Assembly: GCF_002455975.1 (NCBI RefSeq)
Contig: NZ_DKLM01000140.1
Location: 4,450-30,491 of the forward strand
Reading direction: 5' to 3'
Source of the DNA: Clostridium sp. UBA6640
GTDB lineage: Bacteria > Bacillota > Clostridia > Clostridiales > Clostridiaceae
DNA length: 26,042 bases
A program made the translations under genes and the position numbers. Under the pieces are notes generated by a model. The model did not search any database, had not been told where the DNA came from, and saw nothing but the letters and a program-made list of their open reading frames with translations. This document shows, in pieces, positions 1 to 6,710 of the stretch (its first letter is position 1; every line of letters begins with the position of its first letter).

Positions 1-7
1 ATTTTTT

Positions 8-118
8 CCTAAATTCTTCATTCTTCATTATCAATCCTTAATTTTTAAGGATTTAAGCTGTTTTTATAGAAAACTTATTCTCCGGAGTATATATCAAGTT
101 TTCACATTGTATCCCTAT
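8..118. repeat. Dispersed repeat, copy 1 (partial at the window edge)
   Basis: This stretch matches 22837-22947 closely: both have CCTAAATT, an AATCCTTAA/TTAAGGATT hairpin, TTTAAGCT, then TTTTTATAGAAA, AGAGTATATAT or GGAGTATATAT, AAGTTTT and ATCC.TATA. In the second copy the left part is the right arm of a MITE-like element, so copy 1 is probably the right end of a similar element lying mostly outside the window. It has no coding potential. The rest of 119-280 shows only a TTGACA at 165-170 with no convincing -10 partner. Confidence 0.7.
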
Positions 119-280
119 AATTCAATGCCAACAAAAATATTAATTGTTAATACTATTAATTAACTTGACAAAATTAAAAAGTTTTTAGTTAAGCCTTTTT
201 AAATGTCTGAAATCACGTGAATATATTTACCCTTAGGTGAATAATGTATTAATAGAGTGATTATTCATTGGAGGTTATAA

Positions 281-1093
281 GTGGGATACTATATTAGAGT
301 AGAACCAAATGTAAAAATTTATGTGGAGGATCTTAACCCAGAGGGAAGGAATACAATCTTGTTTTTACACGGCTGGCCTGGTAGTCATAATTTATTTGAA
401 TATCAATTTAATCAGCTTCCAAAGATGGGTTATAGATGCATCGGAATAGATACCAGGGGATTTGGAGACTCAGATAAGCCTTATACAGGTTACGACTATG
501 ATCGATTATCAGATGATGTTAGATGCGTGGTTGACGAACTAGGATTATGTAATTTCACACTTGCAGGACATTCAACCGGGGGAGCTATAGCTATTCGATA
601 TATGGCGCGTCATAGAGGACATGGAGTATCTAAACTTGCTCTTTTTGATGCAGCGGCACCTAGTCTTATCAAGCGTCCTAATTTCCCTTATGGTGTAGAA
701 AGGGAAGAGATAACTAAAATTATTCAAGGAACATACACTGATCGCCCTAAGATGTTACGAGATTTTGGAGACATATTTTTCTTTCAGCATATAACTGAGG
801 CATTATCTGATTGGTTTTTCCAATTGGGATTACAGGCAGCTGGATGGGCAACTGCAAGTATTGCAAATACTTGGATACGTGAAGTATTATTTTCTGATCT
901 AGAAACAATAAATGTTCCAACTTTAATTATTCATGGTATTCATGACAAAGTTGTTCCATTCTCACTAGGTGAAATACAAAATCAATGTATTAAGAATTCA
1001 AAACTTATACCATTTAAATTTAGCGGCCATGCAACATTCTATGACGAACAAGACAAATTTAACAAGGAATTGATGAAGTTTATTGAAGAATAA
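281..1093 (+). CDS. Alpha/beta-fold hydrolase
   Basis: A 270-residue cytoplasmic serine hydrolase of the alpha/beta-fold family (esterase / non-haem haloperoxidase / epoxide-hydrolase-like group). The sequence shows an HGWPGS oxyanion segment at residues 30-35, the nucleophile elbow GHSTGG with Ser98, a likely acid Asp222 in HGIHDKVVP, and the catalytic His250 in SGHATF. Length is normal for the family. The start is GTG at 281, preceded by TGGAGGT at 269-275. No signal peptide is seen. It stands alone, with no gene in the same direction nearby, so the substrate cannot be inferred. A hydrolase is certain in outline; the exact subfamily is not. Confidence 0.9.
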   Translation: MGYYIRVEPNVKIYVEDLNPEGRNTILFLHGWPGSHNLFEYQFNQLPKMGYRCIGIDTRGFGDSDKPYTGYDYDRLSDDVRCVVDELGLCNFTLAGHSTGGAIAIRYMARHRGHGVSKLALFDAAAPSLIKRPNFPYGVEREEITKIIQGTYTDRPKMLRDFGDIFFFQHITEALSDWFFQLGLQAAGWATASIANTWIREVLFSDLETINVPTLIIHGIHDKVVPFSLGEIQNQCIKNSKLIPFKFSGHATFYDEQDKFNKELMKFIEE

Positions 1094-1240
1094 AGTTCTG
1101 GTAATAAAAGAGTGCACAAGTTAGAATTAATTTTAAAAAAGCATCTAGGGAACTAGGTGTTTTTCTAGTTCTATAGGAAATTATAAAAGGTTAAATCTGT
1201 GGATAACTTGAAGCAATACACAACCTTAAATAATGCAGAG

Positions 1241-1454
1241 TGCACAGTTCACAATTCACAATTAAGGAGGAAATTATTTTTTGGAAAAATAATTTCTTTA
1301 ATGTACTTTTTGACTAGCAATGCAATTGCTAGTTTTTTTGGATATCTAGTAATTCAATAATATATGGAGAACACTGCTCGCTACTACAAAATCAATTCTA
1401 AATTTCTCAGTGACAACTGAGAAATGTCCATAATTGTGAATTGTGGACTGTGAA
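1241..1454. mobile_element. MITE-like element A with about 22-bp terminal inverted repeats
   Basis: A non-coding element bounded by inverted repeats at 1243-1264 and 1431-1452, which pair at 21 of 22 positions (core CACAATTCACAATTA). Inside are a terminator-like hairpin at 1313-1339 and a second perfect hairpin (TTTCTCAG/CTGAGAAA) near 1403-1424. A decayed relative lies at 17060-17236 and shares the inner hairpin region and the TCAATTCTAAATTTCTCAG block. There is no transposase, so movement in trans would be needed. Target-site duplications were not identified. Confidence 0.75.
1313..1339 (+). terminator. Hairpin with T-run inside MITE A
   Basis: ACTAGCAAT at 1313-1321 pairs with ATTGCTAGT at 1325-1333 around a 3-base loop, followed by TTTTTT. 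It has the form of a rho-independent terminator for plus-strand transcription and could end the transcript of the hydrolase gene, about 220 bases upstream. It belongs to the repeat element rather than to that gene. Confidence 0.55.
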
Positions 1455-1619
1455 TCAGAAAAAGGAGTTCAACGAACTCTTTTTTTATAGCTCTTACAAT
1501 AATATAGATGCTGTCCTATCGGCAGTAATGCATTATAATGGTTGACCTTAGAACGTATGTTTGGTATGCTTTATTTATACATATTATGAAAAAAATTCTA
1601 TTAAAGGGGAGGGAATTTT

Positions 1620-2192
1620 TTGAATTCAGTAGAATTAATACAATCTGTTTCAGATATTGTAGAAGAACAAAGTAAGAAAGATACCAATGTATTTGGATAT
1701 GAGGGATGGGTTTATCATGTTACCACTGTAGTTAAATATGCAAAATTGTTGGCCGAAAGATTAGGAGCAGATAAAGAAATAGTGGAGATATCAGCTTTAT
1801 TACATGATTATGCAAGTGTTAAAGATCCATCAATGTATAAAGAACATCATATCTATGGAGCAATAGAAGCGGAAAAAATATTAAAAGGTTTTAATTATCC
1901 AGAAGAAAGAATAAATAAAGTTAAAGAGTGTATTATTCAACATAGAGGGAGTGTACCACTTGAAAAAACTACTAAAGAGTCAATATGTGTTGCAAGTGCT
2001 GATGCCATGGCTCATATAGACCAAATACCATCCTTATTACATCTTGTTTACTATAAAAGAAATATGGAAGTAAGAGACGGTGCAAATTGGGTAAGCGAAA
2101 AGATTGAAAGAAGTTGGAACAAACTATGCCCTGAAGCTAAAGAAATTATAAAAAGTAAATATGAAAGTGCTAAAATTGTTCTAAAAGGTTAA
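1620..2192 (+). CDS. HD-domain metal-dependent phosphohydrolase
   Basis: A 190-residue protein of the HD superfamily, which hydrolyses phosphate esters or nucleotides using a divalent metal. The metal ligands are visible: His33, the paired His62-Asp63 in LLHDYA, His76/His77, His108 in IIQHRG, and Asp128 in SADAMAH. Only the HD domain is present, so it is a stand-alone enzyme of unknown substrate. The start is TTG at 1620, chosen because GGGGAGGG lies at 1606-1613; an upstream ATG at 1586 is out of frame. The preceding gap 1094-1619 holds MITE A and a small GAACTAG/CTAGTTC hairpin near 1150. Nothing links it functionally to neighbours. Confidence 0.85.
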   Translation: MNSVELIQSVSDIVEEQSKKDTNVFGYEGWVYHVTTVVKYAKLLAERLGADKEIVEISALLHDYASVKDPSMYKEHHIYGAIEAEKILKGFNYPEERINKVKECIIQHRGSVPLEKTTKESICVASADAMAHIDQIPSLLHLVYYKRNMEVRDGANWVSEKIERSWNKLCPEAKEIIKSKYESAKIVLKG

Positions 2193-2340
2193 TTTCGATA
2201 TATGCATTATTCATAGTTTAAATTTAAAACATATCTTGAATTAAAATAATAGAAGAGATATACTCAAATAGGTGAGATATTTTACGAATATGTATTTCAA
2301 CTTTGAAACTTATTAGAAAATTGTGAATTGCAAAAAAAAG

Positions 2341-2370
2341 TTGAGTTTTAAATTGCAAATTTAATATATA
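2341..2370 (+). promoter_or_regulatory. Putative sigma-A promoter of the riboswitch transcript
   Basis: TTGAGT at 2341-2346 is followed after 18 bases by TATATA at 2365-2370, placing a start of transcription near 2377, just at the 5' edge of the riboswitch fold. The AT-rich background makes such matches common, so position is the main support. The stretch 2193-2340 shows nothing else. Confidence 0.5.
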
Positions 2371-2375
2371 AGATA

Positions 2376-2545
2376 GAGGTACAAAGCTTTAGTAGTTTTG
2401 TTTAAAAGGGAAATAAGTGAAAATCTTATACGGTCCCGCCGCTGTAATGGGGAGAAGCTTCTTAGAGAGACGCCACTGATTTATATTGGGAAGGCTGAAG
2501 CAACTATGAACCAGAGTCAGAAGACCTGCCTTTATTTATACACTA
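2376..2545 (+). ncRNA. Cobalamin (B12) riboswitch
   Basis: Conserved cobalamin aptamer elements occur in the right order: AAAGGGAA, then GTGAAAATC at 2417-2425, the CGGTCCCGCCGCTGTAA core at 2431-2447, the B12 box GCCACTG at 2472-2478, TTGGGAAGGC at 2487-2496, and GAGTCAGAAGACCTGCC at 2514-2530. Known cobalamin riboswitches turn genes off when adenosyl- or other cobalamins bind. An intrinsic terminator at 2641-2680 lies before the next start codon, so control by transcription termination is likely. The regulated genes would be the YitT-family protein and the sigma-54 activator. Which cobalamin form is sensed cannot be told from the sequence. Confidence 0.93.
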
Positions 2546-2640
2546 AATACTCTACGGTTGATGGGGGGTGTCATAAAAAGAATAGCTGTATGAAAGCGTA
2601 TTTATTGTGCTTTTATATAGGTTTTCTTCTGTGCGATTTT

Positions 2641-2680
2641 AAACCTCTTAACTCTTGAGTTAAGGGGTTTTGTTATTTTG
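2641..2680 (+). terminator. Intrinsic terminator, likely riboswitch expression platform
   Basis: AAACCTCTTAACTC at 2641-2654 pairs with GAGTTAAGGGGTTT at 2657-2670 (14 pairs with one G-U) and is followed by TGTTATTTT. It lies about 110 bases after the aptamer and 60 bases before the YitT gene, so it must be read through for the downstream operon to be expressed. The alternative antiterminator pairing was not worked out. Confidence 0.85.
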
Positions 2681-2731
2681 GGCAATATGTTTCAAAGTTA
2701 AAGAATAAAATGTTAATGGAGGTTTTTTTTT

Positions 2732-3583
2732 ATGGTGAGGAAAATTAGAGAATTTATGTTAATGAATTTAGGAATTATCATGGTGGCATGTGGAATGTAC
2801 TTTTTTTTAATGACTAATAATTTAGCCATAGGAGGAGCTAATGGTTTAGCTATAGTTATTAATTATTTTATTCCTAACCTTTCTGTAGGAATTATAATGA
2901 TAGCTATAAATATAGTACTTTTCATAGTAGCATTTATTTTTATTGGAAGCAATTTTGGTATTAAAACTATATACTCTAGCTTTGGAGTGTCTTTTATGGT
3001 TTTAATTTTAGAGAAAACAGTAAAACTTACACATTCAATTACAGGTGATTTATTTTTAGAGCTTATTTTTGGAATTTTAATATCTGGTGCTGGCATGGGT
3101 ATTGTATTTAATCAAGATGCATCTACTGGAGGAACAGATATTATAGCAAAAATTTTAAATAAATTTTTCCATATTGATTTAGGAAAAGGTGTACTATTAT
3201 CAGATTTGAGTATTACTGTGGCTGCTGCTTTCGCTTTTGGGCCTAAATTATCAATGTATTCAATGCTAGGAGTAATTATAAATGGATTTGTTGTAGATTC
3301 TGTTATAGAGGGAATTAACATGTCTAAAGAAGTTACTATAATTAGTGATAAATATGATCAGATTAACAATTTCATTATAAAGGATTTAAATAAAGGTTGT
3401 ACCTTCTATAATGGAAGGGGTGGTTTTACAAATAAAGAGAAGAATATAATTGTGGTACTTATAGGAAGAAGAGAGTTTGCAAAATTAAAGCGTTATATTA
3501 ATGAGATTGATAACGAGGCCTTTATAACAGTGAATAATGTATATGAGGTATTCGGCTATGGTTTTAAAAGTATCAATCATTAA
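2732..3583 (+). CDS. YitT-family membrane protein (DUF161/DUF2179)
   Basis: A 283-residue integral membrane protein. The first about 195 residues contain five to six hydrophobic segments (starting about residues 9, 47, 78, 105 and 155) with the family signature NNLAIGGANGLAI near 29-41 and the DASTGGTDIIAKI motif near 129-141. Residues from about 200 form the soluble DUF2179 domain with CTFYNGRGGFTNKEKNII. The family's transport role is not established. It is the first gene after the B12 riboswitch and terminator, and the sigma-54 activator follows 16 bases later, so the two are probably co-transcribed. Riboswitch control suggests a link to corrinoid status; whether it moves a corrinoid, cobalt or something else is unknown. 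Confidence 0.9.
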   Translation: MVRKIREFMLMNLGIIMVACGMYFFLMTNNLAIGGANGLAIVINYFIPNLSVGIIMIAINIVLFIVAFIFIGSNFGIKTIYSSFGVSFMVLILEKTVKLTHSITGDLFLELIFGILISGAGMGIVFNQDASTGGTDIIAKILNKFFHIDLGKGVLLSDLSITVAAAFAFGPKLSMYSMLGVIINGFVVDSVIEGINMSKEVTIISDKYDQINNFIIKDLNKGCTFYNGRGGFTNKEKNIIVVLIGRREFAKLKRYINEIDNEAFITVNNVYEVFGYGFKSINH

Positions 3584-3599
3584 TTAGAGGTGGTGGAAT

Positions 3600-4655
3600 A
3601 TGAGAAGAGATAAATGTTATAATGGGCATTTTGTAGAAGATAAAAAAATAGGTCAGATGAAGGAAAAGCTTTATGATATTAGCGGCATGCTAATAAAAGA
3701 TGACTCCATGGTTGCAGTTCTAAAGAATGCTGCAAAAATTTCTAAAACAGATATTACAACTTTAATTTTAGGGGAGACTGGGGTGGGTAAAGAAGGAATA
3801 GCTAAGTATATTCATTATAATAGCTCAAGAAAGGACAAAGCCTTTATAACAATAAACTGTGGGGCGATACCAGAAAACCTTATAGAATCTGAGTTATTCG
3901 GCTATGAGCCAGGAGCTTTTACAGGAGCTAATAAAGGAGGTAAAATAGGACTATTTCAATTGGCAGATGGAGGTGCTGTATTCCTAGATGAAGTAGGAGA
4001 ACTTCCTTTAACAACGCAAGTTAAACTTTTAAGAGTACTTCAAGAAAAGCAAATAGAAAAAGTTGGCGGCACAGAATTAATTCCAGTAGATATAAGAATA
4101 ATTGCAGCTACTAATAAAGATTTAAAAGAATTAATAAATATGAAGCTATTTAGAGAGGATCTATATTATAGACTCAGTGTATTTCCTATAGAAATTCCTC
4201 CGCTAAGAAAGCGAAAAGAAGATATTTTATTACTTATAGAGCATTTTACAGAGTGCATAAATAAGAAATATAGTTCTAAGTGTAGTTTTAATGAAGAAAC
4301 TTTAGAATATCTTTACAACTATGAATGGCCAGGAAATGTTAGGGAGCTTAGAAATGTGATAGAAAGACAAATTATAATGAACGAAAATGCCATAGTAGAG
4401 GAAAGGAACTTACCAGAGGAAATTAGCAACACAAGAGTGGAGCAGGATTATATACTTAGCATAAGTAATTATTCCATAAAAGGCTATAGCTTAAAGGAAA
4501 TTATGGATAAGGTAGAGATGGAAATTATAACAGATGCTTTAACGAGATATGGGAATATAAAAATTGCAGCAAAAGCCTTAAAAATAGATCCATCGACCCT
4601 TATTAGGAAAAGACAAAAATATATGAAGATTAAATCAGAAAATGATTTTAAATAA
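3600..4655 (+). CDS. Sigma-54-dependent transcriptional activator without sensor domain
   Basis: A 351-residue bacterial enhancer-binding protein. The AAA+ domain shows Walker A GETGVGKE (58-65), the sigma-54-contacting GAFTGA loop (105-110), Walker B AVFLDEVGE (126-134), the FREDLYYRL arginine region (184-192) and WPGNVREL (243-250). A Fis-type helix-turn-helix occupies about 318-342 (GNIKIAAKALKIDPSTLIRK). Only about 33 residues precede the AAA+ domain, so the usual PAS, GAF or receiver domain is missing, as in PspF-like activators. ATG at 3600 follows AGAGGTGG. It lies in an operon behind the B12 riboswitch and yitT, and a perfect -24/-12 promoter lies downstream, so it most likely activates the abfD operon. 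Control by its own amount, rather than by ligand, is inferred. Confidence 0.95.
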   Translation: MRRDKCYNGHFVEDKKIGQMKEKLYDISGMLIKDDSMVAVLKNAAKISKTDITTLILGETGVGKEGIAKYIHYNSSRKDKAFITINCGAIPENLIESELFGYEPGAFTGANKGGKIGLFQLADGGAVFLDEVGELPLTTQVKLLRVLQEKQIEKVGGTELIPVDIRIIAATNKDLKELINMKLFREDLYYRLSVFPIEIPPLRKRKEDILLLIEHFTECINKKYSSKCSFNEETLEYLYNYEWPGNVRELRNVIERQIIMNENAIVEERNLPEEISNTRVEQDYILSISNYSIKGYSLKEIMDKVEMEIITDALTRYGNIKIAAKALKIDPSTLIRKRQKYMKIKSENDFK

Positions 4656-4668
4656 ACAATTTTTTAAC

Positions 4669-4699
4669 ATGTAATCTGTATAGTTGTATCATTGCATAT
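4669..4699 (+). promoter_or_regulatory. Decayed copy of the TTGCAT octamer cluster
   Basis: It aligns with 5003-5034 at offset 334-335. ATGTAATC is followed by TGTATAG, TTGTATCA at 4684 and TTGCATAT at 4692, so only the last octamer keeps the full TTGCAT core. It is probably a remnant of an activator binding site; it begins 13 bases after the activator's stop codon. Confidence 0.4.
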
Positions 4700-4735
4700 A
4701 ATTATAAAGAATAATGATAAATACAGGGTTTGCGT

Positions 4736-4796
4736 CATATAAAGTATAATTATTACCAATTTTAAGTGATAATTATACTTTATATGATTTTTTTAT
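4736..4796 (+). terminator. 18-bp inverted repeat with T-rich tail after the activator gene
   Basis: Bases 4736-4753 and 4769-4786 are perfect 18-bp reverse complements (CATATAAAGTATAATTAT) separated by 15 bases, followed by ATTTTTTTATTT. The form fits a rho-independent terminator ending the yitT-activator transcript, although the stem is almost all A-T. The imperfect copy at 5071-5129 raises the alternative that it is a protein-binding dyad. Confidence 0.65.
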
Positions 4797-4851
4797 TTAA
4801 GAAATTGATGGAAATATGGAATTCATACAAAAAATTATGTAGTGGCCTATT

Positions 4852-4989
4852 GATAGAGTAGAGATTATAATAAGTCCTTTAATAGATTAAAGAATATAAA
4901 GTTGTAGTAAAATTCTTAACTATGCATTTATTACTTTTATTAGGAAAAGAAAAATATACGAAAATTAGATTGAAAAATGATTCCAATAA
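4852..4989 (+). pseudogene. Decayed fragment of the sigma-54 activator 3' end
   Basis: The stretch aligns with 4505-4655, the coding end of the activator, including the helix-turn-helix codons. TATTAGGAAAAG and the AAAATGATT before the stop are almost unchanged, and the stop falls at 4987-4989. A short deletion in the alignment near 4950 (AGACAAAAATAT against AGAAAAATAT) shifts the frame, and no start or AAA+ part exists. It is dead as a gene and is kept only as DNA between the terminator and the promoter. Confidence 0.75.
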
Positions 4990-5002
4990 ATAATTTTTTA
5001 AC

Positions 5003-5034
5003 ATGCAATCTTGCATAGTTGCATTATTGCATAT
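5003..5034 (+). promoter_or_regulatory. Candidate upstream activator sequence (TTGCAT octamer array)
   Basis: ATGCAA at 5003-5008 and TTGCAT at 5011-5016 form an inverted repeat with a 2-base centre. TTGCAT then recurs at 5019 and 5027, giving three copies at an exact 8-base period. The cluster is about 145-175 bases upstream of the -24 element, a usual distance for enhancers of sigma-54 activators. Binding by the neighbouring activator is inferred. Confidence 0.5.
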
Positions 5035-5070
5035 ACCTATAGAAGATGTTGATAAATATAGAGTTTATAT

Positions 5071-5129
5071 CATATAGAATATAATTATTGCAAATTTTCA
5101 GTGATAATTATGGATTATATGATTTTTTT
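5071..5129 (+). repeat. Imperfect inverted repeat, second copy
   Basis: Bases 5071-5088 and 5104-5121 pair at 14 of 18 positions, with the four mismatches clustered in the middle, followed by ATTTTTTTT. It aligns with the perfect repeat at 4736-4786. It may still stop transcription leaking from the activator operon, or act as an operator about 60 bases upstream of the sigma-54 promoter. Confidence 0.55.
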
Positions 5130-5176
5130 TATTGAAAGAATTGAGCGAAATAGAGGGTTTGTGCAAATATTTAAGG

Positions 5177-5193
5177 TTGGCACGGAAGTTGCT
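5177..5193 (+). promoter_or_regulatory. Sigma-54 (-24/-12) promoter of the 4-hydroxybutyrate operon
   Basis: TTGGCACGGAAGTTGCT matches the RpoN consensus TGGCAC-N5-TTGC[AT] exactly: GG at 5179-5180 and GC at 5191-5192 with ten bases between. Transcription should start near 5204, 28 bases before the abfD start codon. A sigma-54 activator gene ends about 520 bases upstream. No good sigma-A promoter is seen in the same gap. Confidence 0.92.
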
Positions 5194-5231
5194 CTTAATA
5201 TTAATTAGATAAATGAAAGGGAGGAATTTTT

Positions 5232-6686
5232 ATGGGTTTAATGAGTAAAGAAGAATATATAGAAAGTTTGAGGAAACTAAAAACTAAAGTGTATTTATTT
5301 GGAGAATTGATAGAAAATCCAGTAGATCATCCAATGATTAGACCATCATTAAATTCAGTGGCTATGACTTATGAACTAGCAGAGAAAGATGAATATTCTG
5401 ATGTGATGACAGCAGTTTCAAATCTTACAGGGAAAAAAATAAATAGGTTTTGCCATATTCATCAAAGTGCTGAGGATTTAATAAATAAAGTTAAAATGCA
5501 AAGATTATGTGGTCAAAAAACCGCTTCTTGCTTTCAACGTTGTGTAGGTATGGATGCTTTTAATGCAGTTTATAGTAGTACTTTTGAAATTGATGAAGCA
5601 TATGGAACTAATTATCATGAAAGATTTAAAGAATATATGATATATGTTCAAGAAAATGATTTAGTAGTTGATGGAGCTATGACGGACCCAAAAGGAGATA
5701 GGGGATTATCACCAAGTAAACAGGAGGATCCTGATTTATATCTTAGAGTAGTGGAAAGAAGAGAAGATGGAATAGTAGTGAGAGGAGCAAAAGCTCATCA
5801 AACAGGAATGATAAATTCTCACGAAATACTTGTTATGCCAACTATATCTATGAAACCAGAAGATAAAGATTGGGCAGTGGCATTTTCTGTACCTGTAGAC
5901 ACAGAGGGGATATTTAGTATATATGGACGTCAATCCTGCGATACAAGAAAAATTGAAGAAGGTGCAGATATAGATATTGGAAACTCAAACTTTGGTGGAC
6001 ATGAGACTTTAACCATTTTTGATGATGTATTTGTACCAAATGAGAGAATCTTCTTAAATGGAGAAACTGAATTTGCAGGTATGCTAGTAGAAAGATTTGC
6101 AGGATATCATAGACAAAGTTATGGCGGCTGTAAAGTTGGTGTAGGAGATGTACTTATTGGAGCTGCAGCCACAGCAGCAGATTATAATGGAGCAAATAAA
6201 GCTTCTCATATAAAGGATAAACTTATAGAGATGATTCATTTAAATGAGACTTTATACAGCTGCGGCATAGCATGTTCTTGTGAAGGCTGTAAAACAAAAT
6301 CTGGAAATTACGAAATAGATTTATTACTTGCCAATGTATGCAAGCAAAATATAACAAGATTCCCTTATGAAATATCTAGACTAGCAGAAGACATTGCTGG
6401 TGGGCTTATGGTAACTATGCCTTCTGAAAAAGATCTTAGAGATCCAGAAATAGGACCTTATGTAGAAAAGTACTTAAAAGGTGTTGCAAGTGTAGCAACT
6501 GAAGACAGAATGAGAATTTTAAGGCTTATAGAAAACATAACCTTGGGAACAGCAGCAGTAGGTTATAGAACAGAATCTATGCATGGTGCCGGTTCACCTC
6601 AGGCACAGAGAATTATGATTTCAAGACAAGGAAACCTTGAAGATAAAAAGAAATTAGCTAAAAATATTGCAAAGATAAAAGAATAA
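5232..6686 (+). CDS. abfD: 4-Hydroxybutyryl-CoA dehydratase / vinylacetyl-CoA isomerase
   Basis: A 484-residue enzyme that removes water from 4-hydroxybutyryl-CoA to give crotonyl-CoA using FAD and an oxygen-sensitive [4Fe-4S] cluster. The cluster ligands known from the Clostridium aminobutyricum enzyme (Cys99, Cys103, His292, Cys299) appear here as Cys100 and Cys104 in ASCFQRCVG and His293 and Cys300 in GYHRQSYGGC, an exact one-residue shift. Length is normal. ATG at 5232 follows AAAGGGAGG. It is the first gene after the sigma-54 promoter; cat2, which makes its substrate, starts 24 bases downstream. All key residues are present, so the enzyme should be active. Confidence 0.97.
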   Translation: MGLMSKEEYIESLRKLKTKVYLFGELIENPVDHPMIRPSLNSVAMTYELAEKDEYSDVMTAVSNLTGKKINRFCHIHQSAEDLINKVKMQRLCGQKTASCFQRCVGMDAFNAVYSSTFEIDEAYGTNYHERFKEYMIYVQENDLVVDGAMTDPKGDRGLSPSKQEDPDLYLRVVERREDGIVVRGAKAHQTGMINSHEILVMPTISMKPEDKDWAVAFSVPVDTEGIFSIYGRQSCDTRKIEEGADIDIGNSNFGGHETLTIFDDVFVPNERIFLNGETEFAGMLVERFAGYHRQSYGGCKVGVGDVLIGAAATAADYNGANKASHIKDKLIEMIHLNETLYSCGIACSCEGCKTKSGNYEIDLLLANVCKQNITRFPYEISRLAEDIAGGLMVTMPSEKDLRDPEIGPYVEKYLKGVASVATEDRMRILRLIENITLGTAAVGYRTESMHGAGSPQAQRIMISRQGNLEDKKKLAKNIAKIKE

Positions 6687-6710
6687 ACTGAGAGCACAAG
6701 GAGTAAAAAA

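Larger units (their letters stand above)
4505..5193 (+). repeat. Decayed tandem duplication, unit about 335 bp
   Basis: Copy 1 (about 4505-4846) and copy 2 (about 4852-5193) align at an offset of 334-335 bases along most of their length, widening to 347 at the left end. Each holds, in order, the 3' end of the activator gene, an octamer cluster (4669-4699 and 5003-5034), an inverted repeat (4736-4786 and 5071-5121), a GAAATTGATGG-like spacer, and a TGGC at 4843 or 5178. In copy 1 the gene end is intact and the -24/-12 promoter is lost. In copy 2 the gene end is decayed and the promoter is perfect. That is what a tandem duplication spanning gene end to promoter should leave. Confidence 0.8.

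Noticed and set aside
2398..2658. 86-residue open reading frame on the plus strand
   Set aside because: It lies over the cobalamin aptamer and the terminator; the conserved bases are RNA elements and the protein resembles nothing.
4800..5176. A hidden small gene between the activator and abfD
   Set aside because: The only coding-like sequence is the frameshifted copy of the activator's end; no start with an RBS is present.
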